In this document: positions 17,148-25,838 of the stretch, piece after piece | Layout: the number at the start of each line of letters is the position of its first letter | How positions within the stretch are numbered: the stretch's first letter is position 1 | DNA from: Planctomycetota bacterium | GTDB taxonomy: Bacteria > Planctomycetota > B15-G4 > JADJEK01 | Direction of reading: 5' to 3' | NCBI GenBank assembly: GCA_016709145.1 | Contig: JADJEK010000005.1 | Location: forward strand, 186,001 to 250,000 | Length of the DNA stretch: 64,000 nucleotides | Notes under the pieces: model-generated | Database searches by the model: none | Told to the model about the DNA's origin: nothing | Seen by the model: the letters and a program-made list of their open reading frames with translations, nothing else | Program-made: the position numbers and the translations under genes

Positions 17148-17214
17148 CGGAGCCGCCGGCAACTGCGTTCGGGCTTTGGTCTTGAATGGGCTTGGGTTGC
17201 GGCGGTCGGTCTCG

Positions 17215-18441
17215 TTAGTCGACGATCAGCTTGTGCAGCCTGTTGTCGTCGATGTACAGGACGACGTCTTCCGATGCTGGGAACTCGGGGCCGATGTCGG
17301 TCGCTTTGGGCTCGACCTTGCGGTCGATCACCGTGGACGAGCGATACGACGCCGACTGATCGACGAGGACGACGCGTTCGTCGACCGCGCCACCTTCGAG
17401 TTTGCCGTCGACCTGTCGGAACGCGACGAAGCGGTGGTCGAAGGACACGGCGAGGCCGAACTTGTGGACCAGGCCCGTGGTCAGGTTGCGCGTGCGGCGC
17501 GCTCCCGACTCGAACGGCCAAATCTGCGCGACCTGGACGTAGCCGTCGCCGTCCGCCTTTTCGACCAGGACCCACGCCTCCTGCAGATCGCGCGCCGCGA
17601 CGTAGCCGCGCGCGACCGCGTCGGTGAAGCGGCCGTCGCACACCCAGACCGGCTTGCCGTCGGGCGGATGGAAGCGCGAGATTCCGCCGGCCGCGCGCTC
17701 GAACAGGAGGGTTCCCGTTTCGGGCAGCCAGTAAGGCAGCACCGGCGCGACGTCCTCGACGACGTACAGCGGCGCTCCCGCGGCGTCGAACACGCGCAAG
17801 CGCGCGGGAGTCGAGCTGGTCGCTCCACTGCTCGGCACGCACAGCAGTGCGAACCCACCTTGTCCGGGCATCGCAGTGACCGCTCGCGCGATCTCGCCGT
17901 CGAACGCAAGCGGCACTGGCGTGGTGGCGAGAGTCGCGAGATCGAGCCAACGCAGGCCTTCCACGCGTTCGCCGCCGTCGGCAGCGCCTCGCACCGCGAG
18001 CAGCATGCGGGTGGCGTCACGCTCGAGTCCGCCGCGCGCTTTCGCGCCATCGACGACCGGGACGAGTCGCGATCCGGCCGGGACATCGACCCTAGAGGTC
18101 GTGATCGCGGAGGCCGATCGCGCCATGCGCGCGACGTAGCGTTGAGTTCCTTCGGTTCCACCTTCGACGACGAACGCGGTGTCGTCGCGACCGAGCACCA
18201 AGGAATCGGTCGCTGCTCCGACACTGAGCACGCCGAGTGCTTGGCCGTCGAGATCGATCAAACCCAGCGATCCGTCCGGCCGACCGACGCCGATCACGCG
18301 TCCGCTCGGCCCGACGACGAACCACTGCGCGGCACCGAGGTCGACTGCGGTCGAGCGGAACCCGAAATACCAAGCGCACAGCGTGACAACTGCGGCGATC
18401 GCAAGAGCGACGCCGACTCGGCTGGTTCGTTGGGCCGTCAT
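17215..18441 (-). CDS. Membrane-anchored beta-propeller protein, function unknown
   Basis: A 408-residue protein with one N-terminal membrane helix (VALAIAAVVTLCAWYF, about residues 9-24) and an extracytoplasmic domain rich in short beta-strands and turns, including GRPDGSLGLIDLDGQALG and FHPPDGKPVWVCDGRFTD, consistent with a propeller. I do not recognise a family. The ATG at 18441 places the helix right after a short basic stretch; an in-frame GTG at 18471 would only add ten residues. It is downstream of tRNA-Thr on the same strand and follows the repeat-bearing gap upstream of the other propeller gene. Confidence 0.65.
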   Translation of the reverse strand: MTAQRTSRVGVALAIAAVVTLCAWYFGFRSTAVDLGAAQWFVVGPSGRVIGVGRPDGSLGLIDLDGQALGVLSVGAATDSLVLGRDDTAFVVEGGTEGTQRYVARMARSASAITTSRVDVPAGSRLVPVVDGAKARGGLERDATRMLLAVRGAADGGERVEGLRWLDLATLATTPVPLAFDGEIARAVTAMPGQGGFALLCVPSSGATSSTPARLRVFDAAGAPLYVVEDVAPVLPYWLPETGTLLFERAAGGISRFHPPDGKPVWVCDGRFTDAVARGYVAARDLQEAWVLVEKADGDGYVQVAQIWPFESGARRTRNLTTGLVHKFGLAVSFDHRFVAFRQVDGKLEGGAVDERVVLVDQSASYRSSTVIDRKVEPKATDIGPEFPASEDVVLYIDDNRLHKLIVD

Positions 18442-18493
18442 GGCACCCCGCGTTGGAACGGTCTTGGCCACAACATGCGAGCGAGGAAGGACG

Positions 18494-18568
<75 letters not shown>

Positions 18569-18653
18569 TAGTCTGTCGCCCGAAAGGCGCGCGACTCTAG
18601 CGAGCGTCGAGTGCAGGCGCAACCGCACGGAAGTGCCGTCGAGGATGGAGTTC

Positions 18654-20645
18654 ATGAGCGACGGCGGCGCAGACGGACGGCGGTGGGCGAGCGCGGGCCT
18701 TCGGTTCATGGGGCTCGCGCTCGTCGGAGCGGGATTCTGGGGTTGTGGCGATTCCTCGCCGCAGCGGCCTGTGTCCGGCCCGCTCGATGTGCTGTTGGTG
18801 ACGCTCGACACCACGCGATTCGACCGGACGGCGGTGGGCGGAGCGCCGCGCGAGCGCACTCCGCGACTCGCGGCTCTGGCCGAATCCGGCCGGTCGTACA
18901 CGCGCGCCTACGCGCCGGTCCCCGTCACGTTGCCCTCGCACACGACCCTGTTGTCGGGACTCCTGCCGACCGGTCACGGTCTCACCCAGAACGGCACGCG
19001 CCGTGTTCCTGACGAGATGCCGCTGCTGCAAGAGCGATTCGCAGCGCGCGGCTACGCGACAGCGGCGTTCGTGTCGGCGACCGTGCTCGATGCGCGCTAT
19101 GGGCTCGCGCGCGGTTTCGCGACCTATCGTGCGCCGGCGCCCGGACAGGCCGAACGACCCGGGCGTGAGACCGCGGCGTTGGCGGTGGAGTACGTGCGCA
19201 CGCTGGCCGCGGACCGACCCGCGTTCGTGTGGGTGCACTTCTACGACGCACACGCGCCGTACGCGCCCCCACCGGGCATCGACGCTCCGACGCCGTACGA
19301 CGGCGAGATCCGCGCCGCGGACGACGCGCTCGGCGTCGTGCTCGACGCGTTCCGTGCGGCTGGGCGGCTCGAGCGCACGATCGTCTGCGTGACGGCGGAT
19401 CACGGCGAAGGACTCGGCGATCACGGCGAGGACGAGCACGGCATGTTCGTCTACGAAGAGGCGATCCACGTGCCGTTCGTGCTCGCACGATCCGGCGCCG
19501 CGTGGAGCGTTGGATCGCGGGACGATCGCCTCGCGAGTCTCGCGGACGTCGCACCGACGCTATCCAGCCTTTGCGGCCTGGAGCCGATCCCGGGCACGCA
19601 CGGACTCGACCTGCTCGGCGATGCGCGACATGCGGCCGTGTACGCCGAGACCCACGTGCCGCGCGAATCGCACGGGTTCGCTCCGCTGTTCGCGCACGTC
19701 GAATCACGCTGGAAGTACATCGACGCCCCCGAAGCCGAGCTGTTCGACCTCGACGCGGATCCCCGCGAGGCGCGCAACGCGATCCAGGATTCGCCGGCTG
19801 AAGCGGCGCGCATGCACGCGGACCTCGAGCGCGTGCGGGCGGGCGCCCCGAGCCACGCGAACGGGCCGCGCGTCGACCTTGCCCCGGACGACGTCCGACT
19901 GCTCGAGGAGCTCGGCTACCTCGGCGGTGGATCCGCGCGCGCGTCGGGACTCGATCCGAAGATCGGCATCCACCTGCACAACATGCTGCGCGAAGCATCG
20001 AAGCGCTTGGCGCGCGGCGATGCAGCCGGAGCCTTCGATCTCGCGGAACGTGCGCGCAAGACCGATCCGGGCAGTCGAGCCGCCGCGCACATCGGCGCGC
20101 GCGCCGCGGTCGCGCGACGTGATCCGGCGACTGCCGAACAGTGGCTCACGCAGCATCTGCGCAGCGATCCCGACGACGCCGAAGGTTGGCTCGAACTCGG
20201 CATCCTGCGCGGAGCGCAATCGCCACGCGCGGCGGCCGAGTGCTTCGAACGCGCACTGCGCGCGAATCCGTCGAGCTTCGAGGCGGCGTTCAATCTCGGA
20301 CTCGCGCAGGAGCAGGCCGGCGATGGTGCTCTCTCGCGCGCGGCCTACGAGCGCGCGCTGTCGTTCGACTCCGATGGCCGCGCGCACAACGCCCTGGCGT
20401 GGTCGCTCGCGACTTCCGATCCGAGCGGATCCGGCCCACGCGCACTCGAGCTCGCCCGCGTCGCGGTCGCCCGGCAGCCTGCGAACGCCAACTTCCAGGA
20501 CACGCTTGCTGAAGCGTGCGCAGCCTGCGGCGACCTGACCGGTGCGGTCGCGGCCGCGCGCGAAGCCGTGCGCGTCAGCCAAGGACAGCGCCCCGATCTC
20601 GTCGAGCGCATGCGTCACTTCGAGCAACGTTTGGAACAGCACTGA
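18654..20645 (+). CDS. Sulfatase-like lipoprotein with C-terminal TPR domain
   Basis: A 663-residue lipoprotein (lipobox ending GFWGC, Cys31). Residues about 45-400 form a sulfatase/alkaline-phosphatase fold: VLLVTLDTTRFDR (metal aspartates), APVPVTLPSHTTLLSGLLP, WVHFYDAHAPYAPP, TADHGEGLGDHGEDEHG. At the nucleophile position it has Thr-Leu-Pro-Ser-His rather than the Cys/Ser-x-Pro-x-Arg of formylglycine sulfatases, so it would not be matured by formylglycine-generating enzyme and may act as a phospho- or sulfo-transferase/hydrolase with a threonine nucleophile. The C-terminal 230 residues are TPR repeats. ATG 18654 has GAGG eight bases upstream; GTG 18633 and ATG 18645 are also in frame. Its stop overlaps the next start (TGATG). 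Confidence 0.85.
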   Translation: MSDGGADGRRWASAGLRFMGLALVGAGFWGCGDSSPQRPVSGPLDVLLVTLDTTRFDRTAVGGAPRERTPRLAALAESGRSYTRAYAPVPVTLPSHTTLLSGLLPTGHGLTQNGTRRVPDEMPLLQERFAARGYATAAFVSATVLDARYGLARGFATYRAPAPGQAERPGRETAALAVEYVRTLAADRPAFVWVHFYDAHAPYAPPPGIDAPTPYDGEIRAADDALGVVLDAFRAAGRLERTIVCVTADHGEGLGDHGEDEHGMFVYEEAIHVPFVLARSGAAWSVGSRDDRLASLADVAPTLSSLCGLEPIPGTHGLDLLGDARHAAVYAETHVPRESHGFAPLFAHVESRWKYIDAPEAELFDLDADPREARNAIQDSPAEAARMHADLERVRAGAPSHANGPRVDLAPDDVRLLEELGYLGGGSARASGLDPKIGIHLHNMLREASKRLARGDAAGAFDLAERARKTDPGSRAAAHIGARAAVARRDPATAEQWLTQHLRSDPDDAEGWLELGILRGAQSPRAAAECFERALRANPSSFEAAFNLGLAQEQAGDGALSRAAYERALSFDSDGRAHNALAWSLATSDPSGSGPRALELARVAVARQPANANFQDTLAEACAACGDLTGAVAAAREAVRVSQGQRPDLVERMRHFEQRLEQH

Positions 20646-22378
20646 TGGACGTCGTCGAGCCTCGCTCGCGGTTGCCCGCGCTCTGCATTGCCGTGGCCCT
20701 CGCCGTCGTGGCCTTCGTCCAGACTGCAGTCGTGTTCGAGTTCGAACGCGCTGCCAGCTCACTGAGTCCGGAAGGGGCGCAGGCCGGGTTCCCGCTCGAC
20801 GACACCTGGATCCACCTCGTCTACGCGCGCAGCTTGGCGAACGAGTTGATCCCGGCCTACAACCCCGGTGAAGCCGAGGCGGGACAATCGAGCCTCGTGT
20901 GGGGCCTCCTGCTCGCCGTGGTGCATCGCGTCGCGGACGCGTTCGAGGTGCCGATCGCACACGCCGTGCGCTCCTTCGGAGTGTGCGTGTGGATCGCGCT
21001 GGCGCTCTTGTGCGCCGCCACCGTGTTGAAGCTGCGCGTGCCAGGCGCCGCGTTCGGCGCGATCGGGGTCGCGGCGTTGATCGGGCTCGATCCGCTGCTC
21101 GCATTCACGGCGGCATCGGGCATGGAGCCGTTGCTCGCCGCACTGTTCGTAGTCGCGTGCGCCCATGCGCTCATCGATGGTCACACGATCCGCGCAGGGT
21201 TCTGGTGCGGGCTCGCCATCTGGGCGCGACCAGAGCTCGCACCGCTCGCTGGACTCGCCGCGCTGTGCGCTTGGCGCTACGTCGCACGCTTCGCAGCCAA
21301 CATTGCCGTGTCGCCGGGATCACCGCCTGCGGGCGCGAGCGACGCAACCGACGCGAGCGCGAGCATCGCACCTTCGCCGCACGAAGCGAGCGCTCCGTCC
21401 GCGACCGCACGGTCGCCGATGCAGGCGGCGCTCGAAGTGCTGTTGCCGACCGTCATGCTCGCGCTGGTGTGGGTCGTCCTCTGCCTCGGGATCACGGGGC
21501 GACCGCTGCCGAACACGTGGTACGCGAAGGCCGAGACGTTCGGTTTCGTCGAGGGCGCCGTGCGTGGCGTCGTCGGACTCGCGCGACTGTGGGCCGATGG
21601 GCCGTGGTTCCATTCGCCGACCGGATGGCTGTTGCCGGCGATCGGCGTGGCGACGCTGTGGTTCCGCGCTTCCCGCGCTGCCGCGCTGTTCGTATTGCTC
21701 GCGCCATTCCTGTTCGCCGCCGCGATCGGAGCGACGCGCGAATTGCCGACGCAGGACGCGTTCTACTGGCAGCGCTACCTGGTGCCCGTGTTGCCACTGC
21801 TGCATCTCTGGACCGCCGCAGGCATCGGCGTCGCCGGCTCGCTGATCGGCGACGTCGTGCGCGCGAAGCCGACCGGCCCGTCGACGCTGCCCGCTCCGAT
21901 CGTCGCGTTGTTGCTCGTTGCGCTGGTCGGCGTGGCGTTCATGAAGGTCGGCGCGGCACTCGAGGGTTCGCGCGATCGGTTCGCCAGAGACGTGCGCGAC
22001 GTCGACGCGCTCGACGTGGGTGCGGCGAAATGGCTGGCCTCGCAGCACGCCACGAAGACGCTCACGTCCGTCGGAGCGATGGACGCGGGAGCCGTGCGCT
22101 ACTTCATGCCGCCCGAATGCCGCGTCGTCGACCTGATCGGGCTGAACGATGCCGAGTTGATCGGCCGCGCGATCGCGGAGGAAGATCTCGGACCGTACCT
22201 GCAGGGCCGTCGCATGGACGCGATGCTCCTGCTCGAACCCGACCCGGGCTCGGTTCCGTTCGTCGGATTCGCGCAACGCTCGAACATGGCACGCCTGCAC
22301 GAACGGCTGGCGCACGAATATGGCGTGCTCGGACAGATCGCTCCGAAGTCGATGACGGTCTGGATGCGACGCCCCTGA
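20645..22378 (+). CDS. GT-C membrane glycosyltransferase (arabinofuranosyltransferase-like topology)
   Basis: A 577-residue polytopic membrane protein. The first periplasmic loop carries PLDDTWIHLVYARSLANE followed by AYNPGEAEAGQSSLVWGLLL, matching the GT-C family pattern DDAYISxRYARNLxxGxGLVYNPGE in which the aspartate pair is catalytic. About nine to ten helices follow and a soluble C-terminal domain (about residues 445-577). Such enzymes transfer sugars from lipid-phosphate donors outside the cytoplasmic membrane. The start codon overlaps the sulfatase-TPR stop by one base, so the two are coupled and may act on the same extracytoplasmic glycan. Sugar unknown. Confidence 0.75.
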   Translation: MDVVEPRSRLPALCIAVALAVVAFVQTAVVFEFERAASSLSPEGAQAGFPLDDTWIHLVYARSLANELIPAYNPGEAEAGQSSLVWGLLLAVVHRVADAFEVPIAHAVRSFGVCVWIALALLCAATVLKLRVPGAAFGAIGVAALIGLDPLLAFTAASGMEPLLAALFVVACAHALIDGHTIRAGFWCGLAIWARPELAPLAGLAALCAWRYVARFAANIAVSPGSPPAGASDATDASASIAPSPHEASAPSATARSPMQAALEVLLPTVMLALVWVVLCLGITGRPLPNTWYAKAETFGFVEGAVRGVVGLARLWADGPWFHSPTGWLLPAIGVATLWFRASRAAALFVLLAPFLFAAAIGATRELPTQDAFYWQRYLVPVLPLLHLWTAAGIGVAGSLIGDVVRAKPTGPSTLPAPIVALLLVALVGVAFMKVGAALEGSRDRFARDVRDVDALDVGAAKWLASQHATKTLTSVGAMDAGAVRYFMPPECRVVDLIGLNDAELIGRAIAEEDLGPYLQGRRMDAMLLLEPDPGSVPFVGFAQRSNMARLHERLAHEYGVLGQIAPKSMTVWMRRP

Positions 22379-22411
22379 TCGAGTCGTCGCGCGCGGCTCC
22401 GCCTGCGCGGA

Positions 22412-23026
22412 TCAGCCGGCCTTGGCCTGTCCGCCCTTGCCCTTGCTTCCGATGCCAGGCTCACGCGCGAAGCGGTCGAAGTTGTCGACGTCGCGGAACG
22501 TGCGCGGAGCCGAGCCGTTGCGCTCGAGGCCGACGCCACTGTGAACCGGGGCGGAAACCGTCTCGAACACCAGCTTCTCGGCTTCGGTGAACGCCATCAG
22601 GAAGGCGACTGTGGCGAAGAAGTTCTCGGTGAACGGTCGGCCGCCGGCCACTCGGTTCGGGTCGTTCTTGAGCCAGCCCGTGTCGGCCATCCGCCGGTCG
22701 AAGCGCGTGCGCAGCCCTTCCGAGCCGCCCTTCACATCCATCTTGCCGCCGTAGTACAGGGACTCAGGAGCCGTCCAGCGAACCGTCAGCGCGTTACCGC
22801 GCTCGTTCTGGCCCGAGATCTGGAACTCAGCAACCACACCCTTGGGAGTCGAAGCTCTGCGGTACACCAGTGACCCCGTTTCTTTCTGCAAGGCCCCCAC
22901 TTCCCCGGGAGGCCGACGCATAGCCTGAGGCGTTCCGTCACGCCAGTCGGACGCGCCATAGAAAAGCCCGCATCCAGAAGTTGTCCACGCGTTTTCCACA
23001 ATTTCCCGTAAAGCGTGGACCACCAT
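22412..23026 (-). CDS. Hypothetical protein
   Basis: A 204-residue frame starting at ATG 23026, with no recognised family, signal peptide or membrane helix. The middle contains FQISGQNERGNALTVRWTAPE and a helix-like ENFFATVAFLMAFTEAEKLVFETV; the end is lysine/glycine-rich (GSKGKGGQAKAG). The first 35 codons have unusually low third-position GC, so the true start may be the in-frame ATG at 22921. It follows the NtrC-type gene by 58 bases on the same strand. It could be a real small gene of narrow distribution. Confidence 0.5.
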   Translation of the reverse strand: MVVHALREIVENAWTTSGCGLFYGASDWRDGTPQAMRRPPGEVGALQKETGSLVYRRASTPKGVVAEFQISGQNERGNALTVRWTAPESLYYGGKMDVKGGSEGLRTRFDRRMADTGWLKNDPNRVAGGRPFTENFFATVAFLMAFTEAEKLVFETVSAPVHSGVGLERNGSAPRTFRDVDNFDRFAREPGIGSKGKGGQAKAG

Positions 23027-23084
23027 CGGCCAGGCGCGCCGAAGTCACGCCCAAACGCCTCTCAACCTGGCTCTAGATCCCCCT

Positions 23085-24506
23085 TCAATCCCCCATGCAG
23101 CGTTTAAGTGGCTTCGATCTCCACTCGGGGTGAATCCCGTACTCCTTCAACTTGCGCTGCAGGGTGCGCAGGCTGATCCCGAGTTCGCGCGCTGCCTGCG
23201 TACGGTTTCCACCGTGCACTTCAAGCGTCGCGAGGATCGCGCCGCGCTCCATCTCCGCCAGGGTCTGCCCCACTGAGAACAGCCCGCCGCTCGCGGTGAC
23301 GGCGGGCCGCGCGTGGTCGCCCGCGATCTGGACCGGCAGGTCCTTGGCGAAGATCGTGTCTCCGCGACTCAGGACCGCGGCACTCTCGATGGTGTTCTTC
23401 AGCTCGCGCACATTTCCAGGCCAGTCATAGAGTTGCAGCATGCGTAGGGCCTCGGGATCGAGCGTGAGCTCGCGGAGCCCGTGCTCGGTCACGGCGGCGT
23501 CGAGGAACGCGCGCGCAAGCAGGGGGATGTCGTCCCTGCGGTCCCGCAACGGGGGCAATGTGATCGTGACGACCTTGAGTCGGTAGTAGAGGTCCTCGCG
23601 GAACTTCCCCTCGCGCACCGCCTGCCCGAGGTCGCGATTCGTCGCGGCGACGAAGCGCACGTCGACCTTCACCTCTTGGGTCGATCCGAGGGGAACATAC
23701 GCGCGCTCCTCGAGAGCGCGGAGCAGCTTCGCCTGCAGCGAGATGTCCAGTTCGGCCACCTCGTCGATAAACAGCGTGCCGCCATCCGCGGCTCCAAGAA
23801 GCCCTTTTCTGCGCTGTATCGCACCCGTAAACGCGCCCTTCTCGTGCCCGAAGAGTTCCGACTCGACAAGACTCGCGGGAAGCGCGGCACAGTTGAACGC
23901 GATGAAGGGCCGCTCGCGCCGGGTCGAGTGCTCGTGGACTGATCGAGCCACCAGTTCCTTGCCAGTGCCACTCTCCCCCGCAATCAAGACGGTCGCGCGA
24001 GTCGGCGCCACGTGCCGGATGATGTCGAAGGTCTGCAGCATCGCCGCCGAGCGCCCAATCATGCGGTCGAGGCCGAACTTGCCACCCAATTGCTCTCGCA
24101 ATTGGCGGACTTCGTTGCGCAGCAACCGCTTCTCGAGCACGTCTTCGACCAGCCGGACGAGCACGGTCGGGTTGACCGGCTTCGTAACGTAGTGGAACGC
24201 GCCTTCGCGCATGGCCTGCACGGCGCTGTCGACACTCGCATATCCGGTCGTGACGATGACCTGGACGTCGGGGTGCTTCGCCTTGGTCTGCTTGATGACG
24301 TCGAGTCCGGACATTCCAGGCAGCTTGAGGTCGGTCACCACGACGGCGGTTTCGTCATCGAGCTGCGCCAAACCTTCCTTGCCGTCGCTGGCCGCAACGA
24401 CATCGAAGCCTTTGTCCTGCAGATACTCGACCAAGGATTGTCGCAAGGTATCGTCATCCTCGATCAGGACGACGCGGCCCTCACGACGATTCGACTCTCC
24501 TGTCAT
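23085..24506 (-). CDS. NtrC-family sigma-54-dependent response regulator
   Basis: A 473-residue transcription activator with the three standard domains. The receiver begins VVLIEDDDTLRQSL and has the phospho-accepting aspartate in VVVTDLKLPGMSGL. The AAA+ domain shows GESGTGKELVARSVHEHS (Walker A), GHEKGAFTGA (sigma-54-contacting loop) and GGTLFIDEVAEL (Walker B). The C-terminal Fis-type helix-turn-helix is GGNRTQAARELGISLRTLQR. It activates sigma-54 promoters when phosphorylated by a partner histidine kinase; none is adjacent. ATG 24506 has GGAG upstream; a GTG two codons earlier is less likely. It is divergent, across 55 bases, from a PqqB-like lipoprotein gene. Confidence 0.95.
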   Translation of the reverse strand: MTGESNRREGRVVLIEDDDTLRQSLVEYLQDKGFDVVAASDGKEGLAQLDDETAVVVTDLKLPGMSGLDVIKQTKAKHPDVQVIVTTGYASVDSAVQAMREGAFHYVTKPVNPTVLVRLVEDVLEKRLLRNEVRQLREQLGGKFGLDRMIGRSAAMLQTFDIIRHVAPTRATVLIAGESGTGKELVARSVHEHSTRRERPFIAFNCAALPASLVESELFGHEKGAFTGAIQRRKGLLGAADGGTLFIDEVAELDISLQAKLLRALEERAYVPLGSTQEVKVDVRFVAATNRDLGQAVREGKFREDLYYRLKVVTITLPPLRDRRDDIPLLARAFLDAAVTEHGLRELTLDPEALRMLQLYDWPGNVRELKNTIESAAVLSRGDTIFAKDLPVQIAGDHARPAVTASGGLFSVGQTLAEMERGAILATLEVHGGNRTQAARELGISLRTLQRKLKEYGIHPEWRSKPLKRCMGD

Positions 24507-24561
24507 GGCCACACTCCAGTTACGTCAGATCGCCGCACCCGATGGAGACAGTTCTTATCGC

Positions 24562-25461
24562 ATGAGTCGACTTCACGCCAGATCGTCATGGATCCTCGTG
24601 GTCGGCTTCGTCCTCACTGCGTGCGTGCACCACGAGCAGCCGGCAGGAATCGGCTCGATCCGCTTCGATCTCGCCGGCGCGTCGACGAAGCTCGTGGTCC
24701 TGGGGACGGCGGCGACGTCCACGCGCTTCGACGACCCCCACCGTCTGATTCCGCGTCAGCCGACGGCCCTCGCCCTGATGGCTCCAGCCGAGCAGCGCAT
24801 CTATTTGGTCGGAACGCCGCGAGGGATCGTCACGCAGATGGACGCGTTGCGAACCAACGCGAATCTACCGACGTCGAAGCAGGCGGGCCTCGTCATCGAC
24901 GGCGTAGTCCCGACCGACAACACGGATTCGACCGTCGACGGACTCGTCGAACTCGCGATCCGCCCGGCATCGAGCGCACTCGCGGTCTACGCGTCCCCTC
25001 GTCTCGAGGCCAAGCTGCGTGAAGAGCTCGCGAGGCGCGGCGCGAAGTCCGCCTGCAGGTTCATCCTGCTCCCACCGGACCGCCCCTTCGACCTCTGCCC
25101 GGGCCTCTCGATCCACGCGTTCCCTCACGAAGGTCCGAACGAACCCGAGGCCTTCGCGATCCGAGGAGCAAGGCGCTCCGTGCTCTACGCGCCGAATCTC
25201 GACATGGCGATCGACCCGTTCATCGCGCTGCGCGAGCCCATCGCGTCGAACTCGATCGCACTGCTCGCAGCAGCCCCGTTCGAGTCCGGAGCGATCCCAC
25301 CCGCCGCTCCGTCGTCCGCGGCGGAAACGACGACCGTGCGAGCCCTGCTCACGAGCTTCCGACCCGATGATCGCTGCCTCGACCCGAGTTCATCCCTGCG
25401 CGCCCAACTCGCGGCACTCGGAGCAGTCGTCCTCGAAGACGGCGCCGAGCTGTGGCTGTGA
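24562..25461 (+). CDS. PqqB-like metallo-beta-lactamase-fold lipoprotein without metal ligands
   Basis: A 299-residue lipoprotein (lipobox FVLTAC, Cys21). The body resembles PqqB-type metallo-beta-lactamase folds: LVVLGTAATSTRFDDPH, ALALMAPAEQRIYLVGTPRGIVTQ, then IHAFPHEGPNEPEAFAIRG and RSVLYAPNLDMAID. Where active members carry the HxHxDH metal motif this protein has VIDGVVPTDNTDSTVDGL, with no histidines, so metal binding at that site is lost. The last codons and the TGA fall in repeat element C. It may be a non-catalytic binding protein. The family call comes from motif resemblance only. Confidence 0.65.
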   Translation: MSRLHARSSWILVVGFVLTACVHHEQPAGIGSIRFDLAGASTKLVVLGTAATSTRFDDPHRLIPRQPTALALMAPAEQRIYLVGTPRGIVTQMDALRTNANLPTSKQAGLVIDGVVPTDNTDSTVDGLVELAIRPASSALAVYASPRLEAKLREELARRGAKSACRFILLPPDRPFDLCPGLSIHAFPHEGPNEPEAFAIRGARRSVLYAPNLDMAIDPFIALREPIASNSIALLAAAPFESGAIPPAAPSSAAETTTVRALLTSFRPDDRCLDPSSSLRAQLAALGAVVLEDGAELWL

Positions 25462-25540
25462 GAGAACGTGAATCGATCCGATGGACCCACCGTCTCGCCC
25501 TCAAGAGGTGTTGCTCGGCGACGGCATTCGCCGAATGGAA
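25456..25540. repeat. Dispersed repeat C, copy 2
   Basis: Inverted copy of the element at 1594-1676. It starts CTGTGAGAGAACGTGAATC, in which TGA is the stop of the PqqB-like gene, and ends near GGCATTCGCCGAAT. The hairpin CGGCGA/TCGCCG is preserved with a changed loop, while the second hairpin next to the stop codon is weaker here than in copy 1. The relative spacing of the two shared blocks is identical in the two copies. Confidence 0.75.
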
Positions 25541-25555
25541 CGGTCGACGGGACGG

Positions 25556-25749
25556 TGGCAAGGGTGAGACGGCAGACCGCGCGCGATCACCGTGCGATCA
25601 CCGCCGGCGAGTCGACGCGGGTACCCGCGTGCGATGACCGCCGGCAATCCGACGCGGGTACCCGCGTGCGATTGCCGGCGGCAATCGCACGCGCTTTACA
25701 TCGCGAGTGCTCCACGACTTGCGCGAACACATCCAAACGCTGAACGCGC
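25556..25749. repeat. Dispersed repeat B, copy 2, with 37-bp tandem units
   Basis: Inverted counterpart of 17020-17147. The outer flanks match (GGCAAGGGTGAGACGGC at one end, and GTCGTGGAGCACTCGC, read on the minus strand, at the other). The interior contains two 37-base units, 25594-25630 and 25631-25667, starting GCGATCACCGCCGGC and GCGATGACCGCCGGC, plus a partial third to 25693. Each unit ends with GACGCGGGTACCCGCGT, a palindrome absent from copy 1. Confidence 0.75.
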
Positions 25750-25838
25750 TGGACCTCCGCTGAGCCTCGGCGCGGAGCGAGAACCGTCCCCCTTCCCGGG
25801 TTTCAGGCCGCCCGCTCGTCAGCCAGAACCCACTCCGT

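Larger units (their letters stand above)
16754..17214. other. Intergenic region with repeats A and B, no gene seen
   Basis: These 461 bases between two minus-strand propeller genes hold dispersed repeat A (16894-16970) and repeat B (17020-17147, with two 21-base tandem units). The rest is GC-rich DNA with short inverted repeats around GGCCCC clusters. Open reading frames here are arginine/proline-rich and unconvincing. It lacks element C, which accompanies A and B in the related region at 25.5-26.3 kb. Confidence 0.6.

Noticed and set aside
22975..23010. Two DnaA-box-like sequences (TTGTCCACG and TTTTCCACA) suggesting an origin
   Set aside because: Both differ from the consensus, there is no dnaA, dnaN or AT-rich unwinding region nearby, and the segment may be coding; two weak matches are expected by chance.
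25594..25693. CRISPR-like array in repeat B
   Set aside because: The 37-base units follow one another directly with no spacers, there are only two and a half of them, and no cas gene is in the window.
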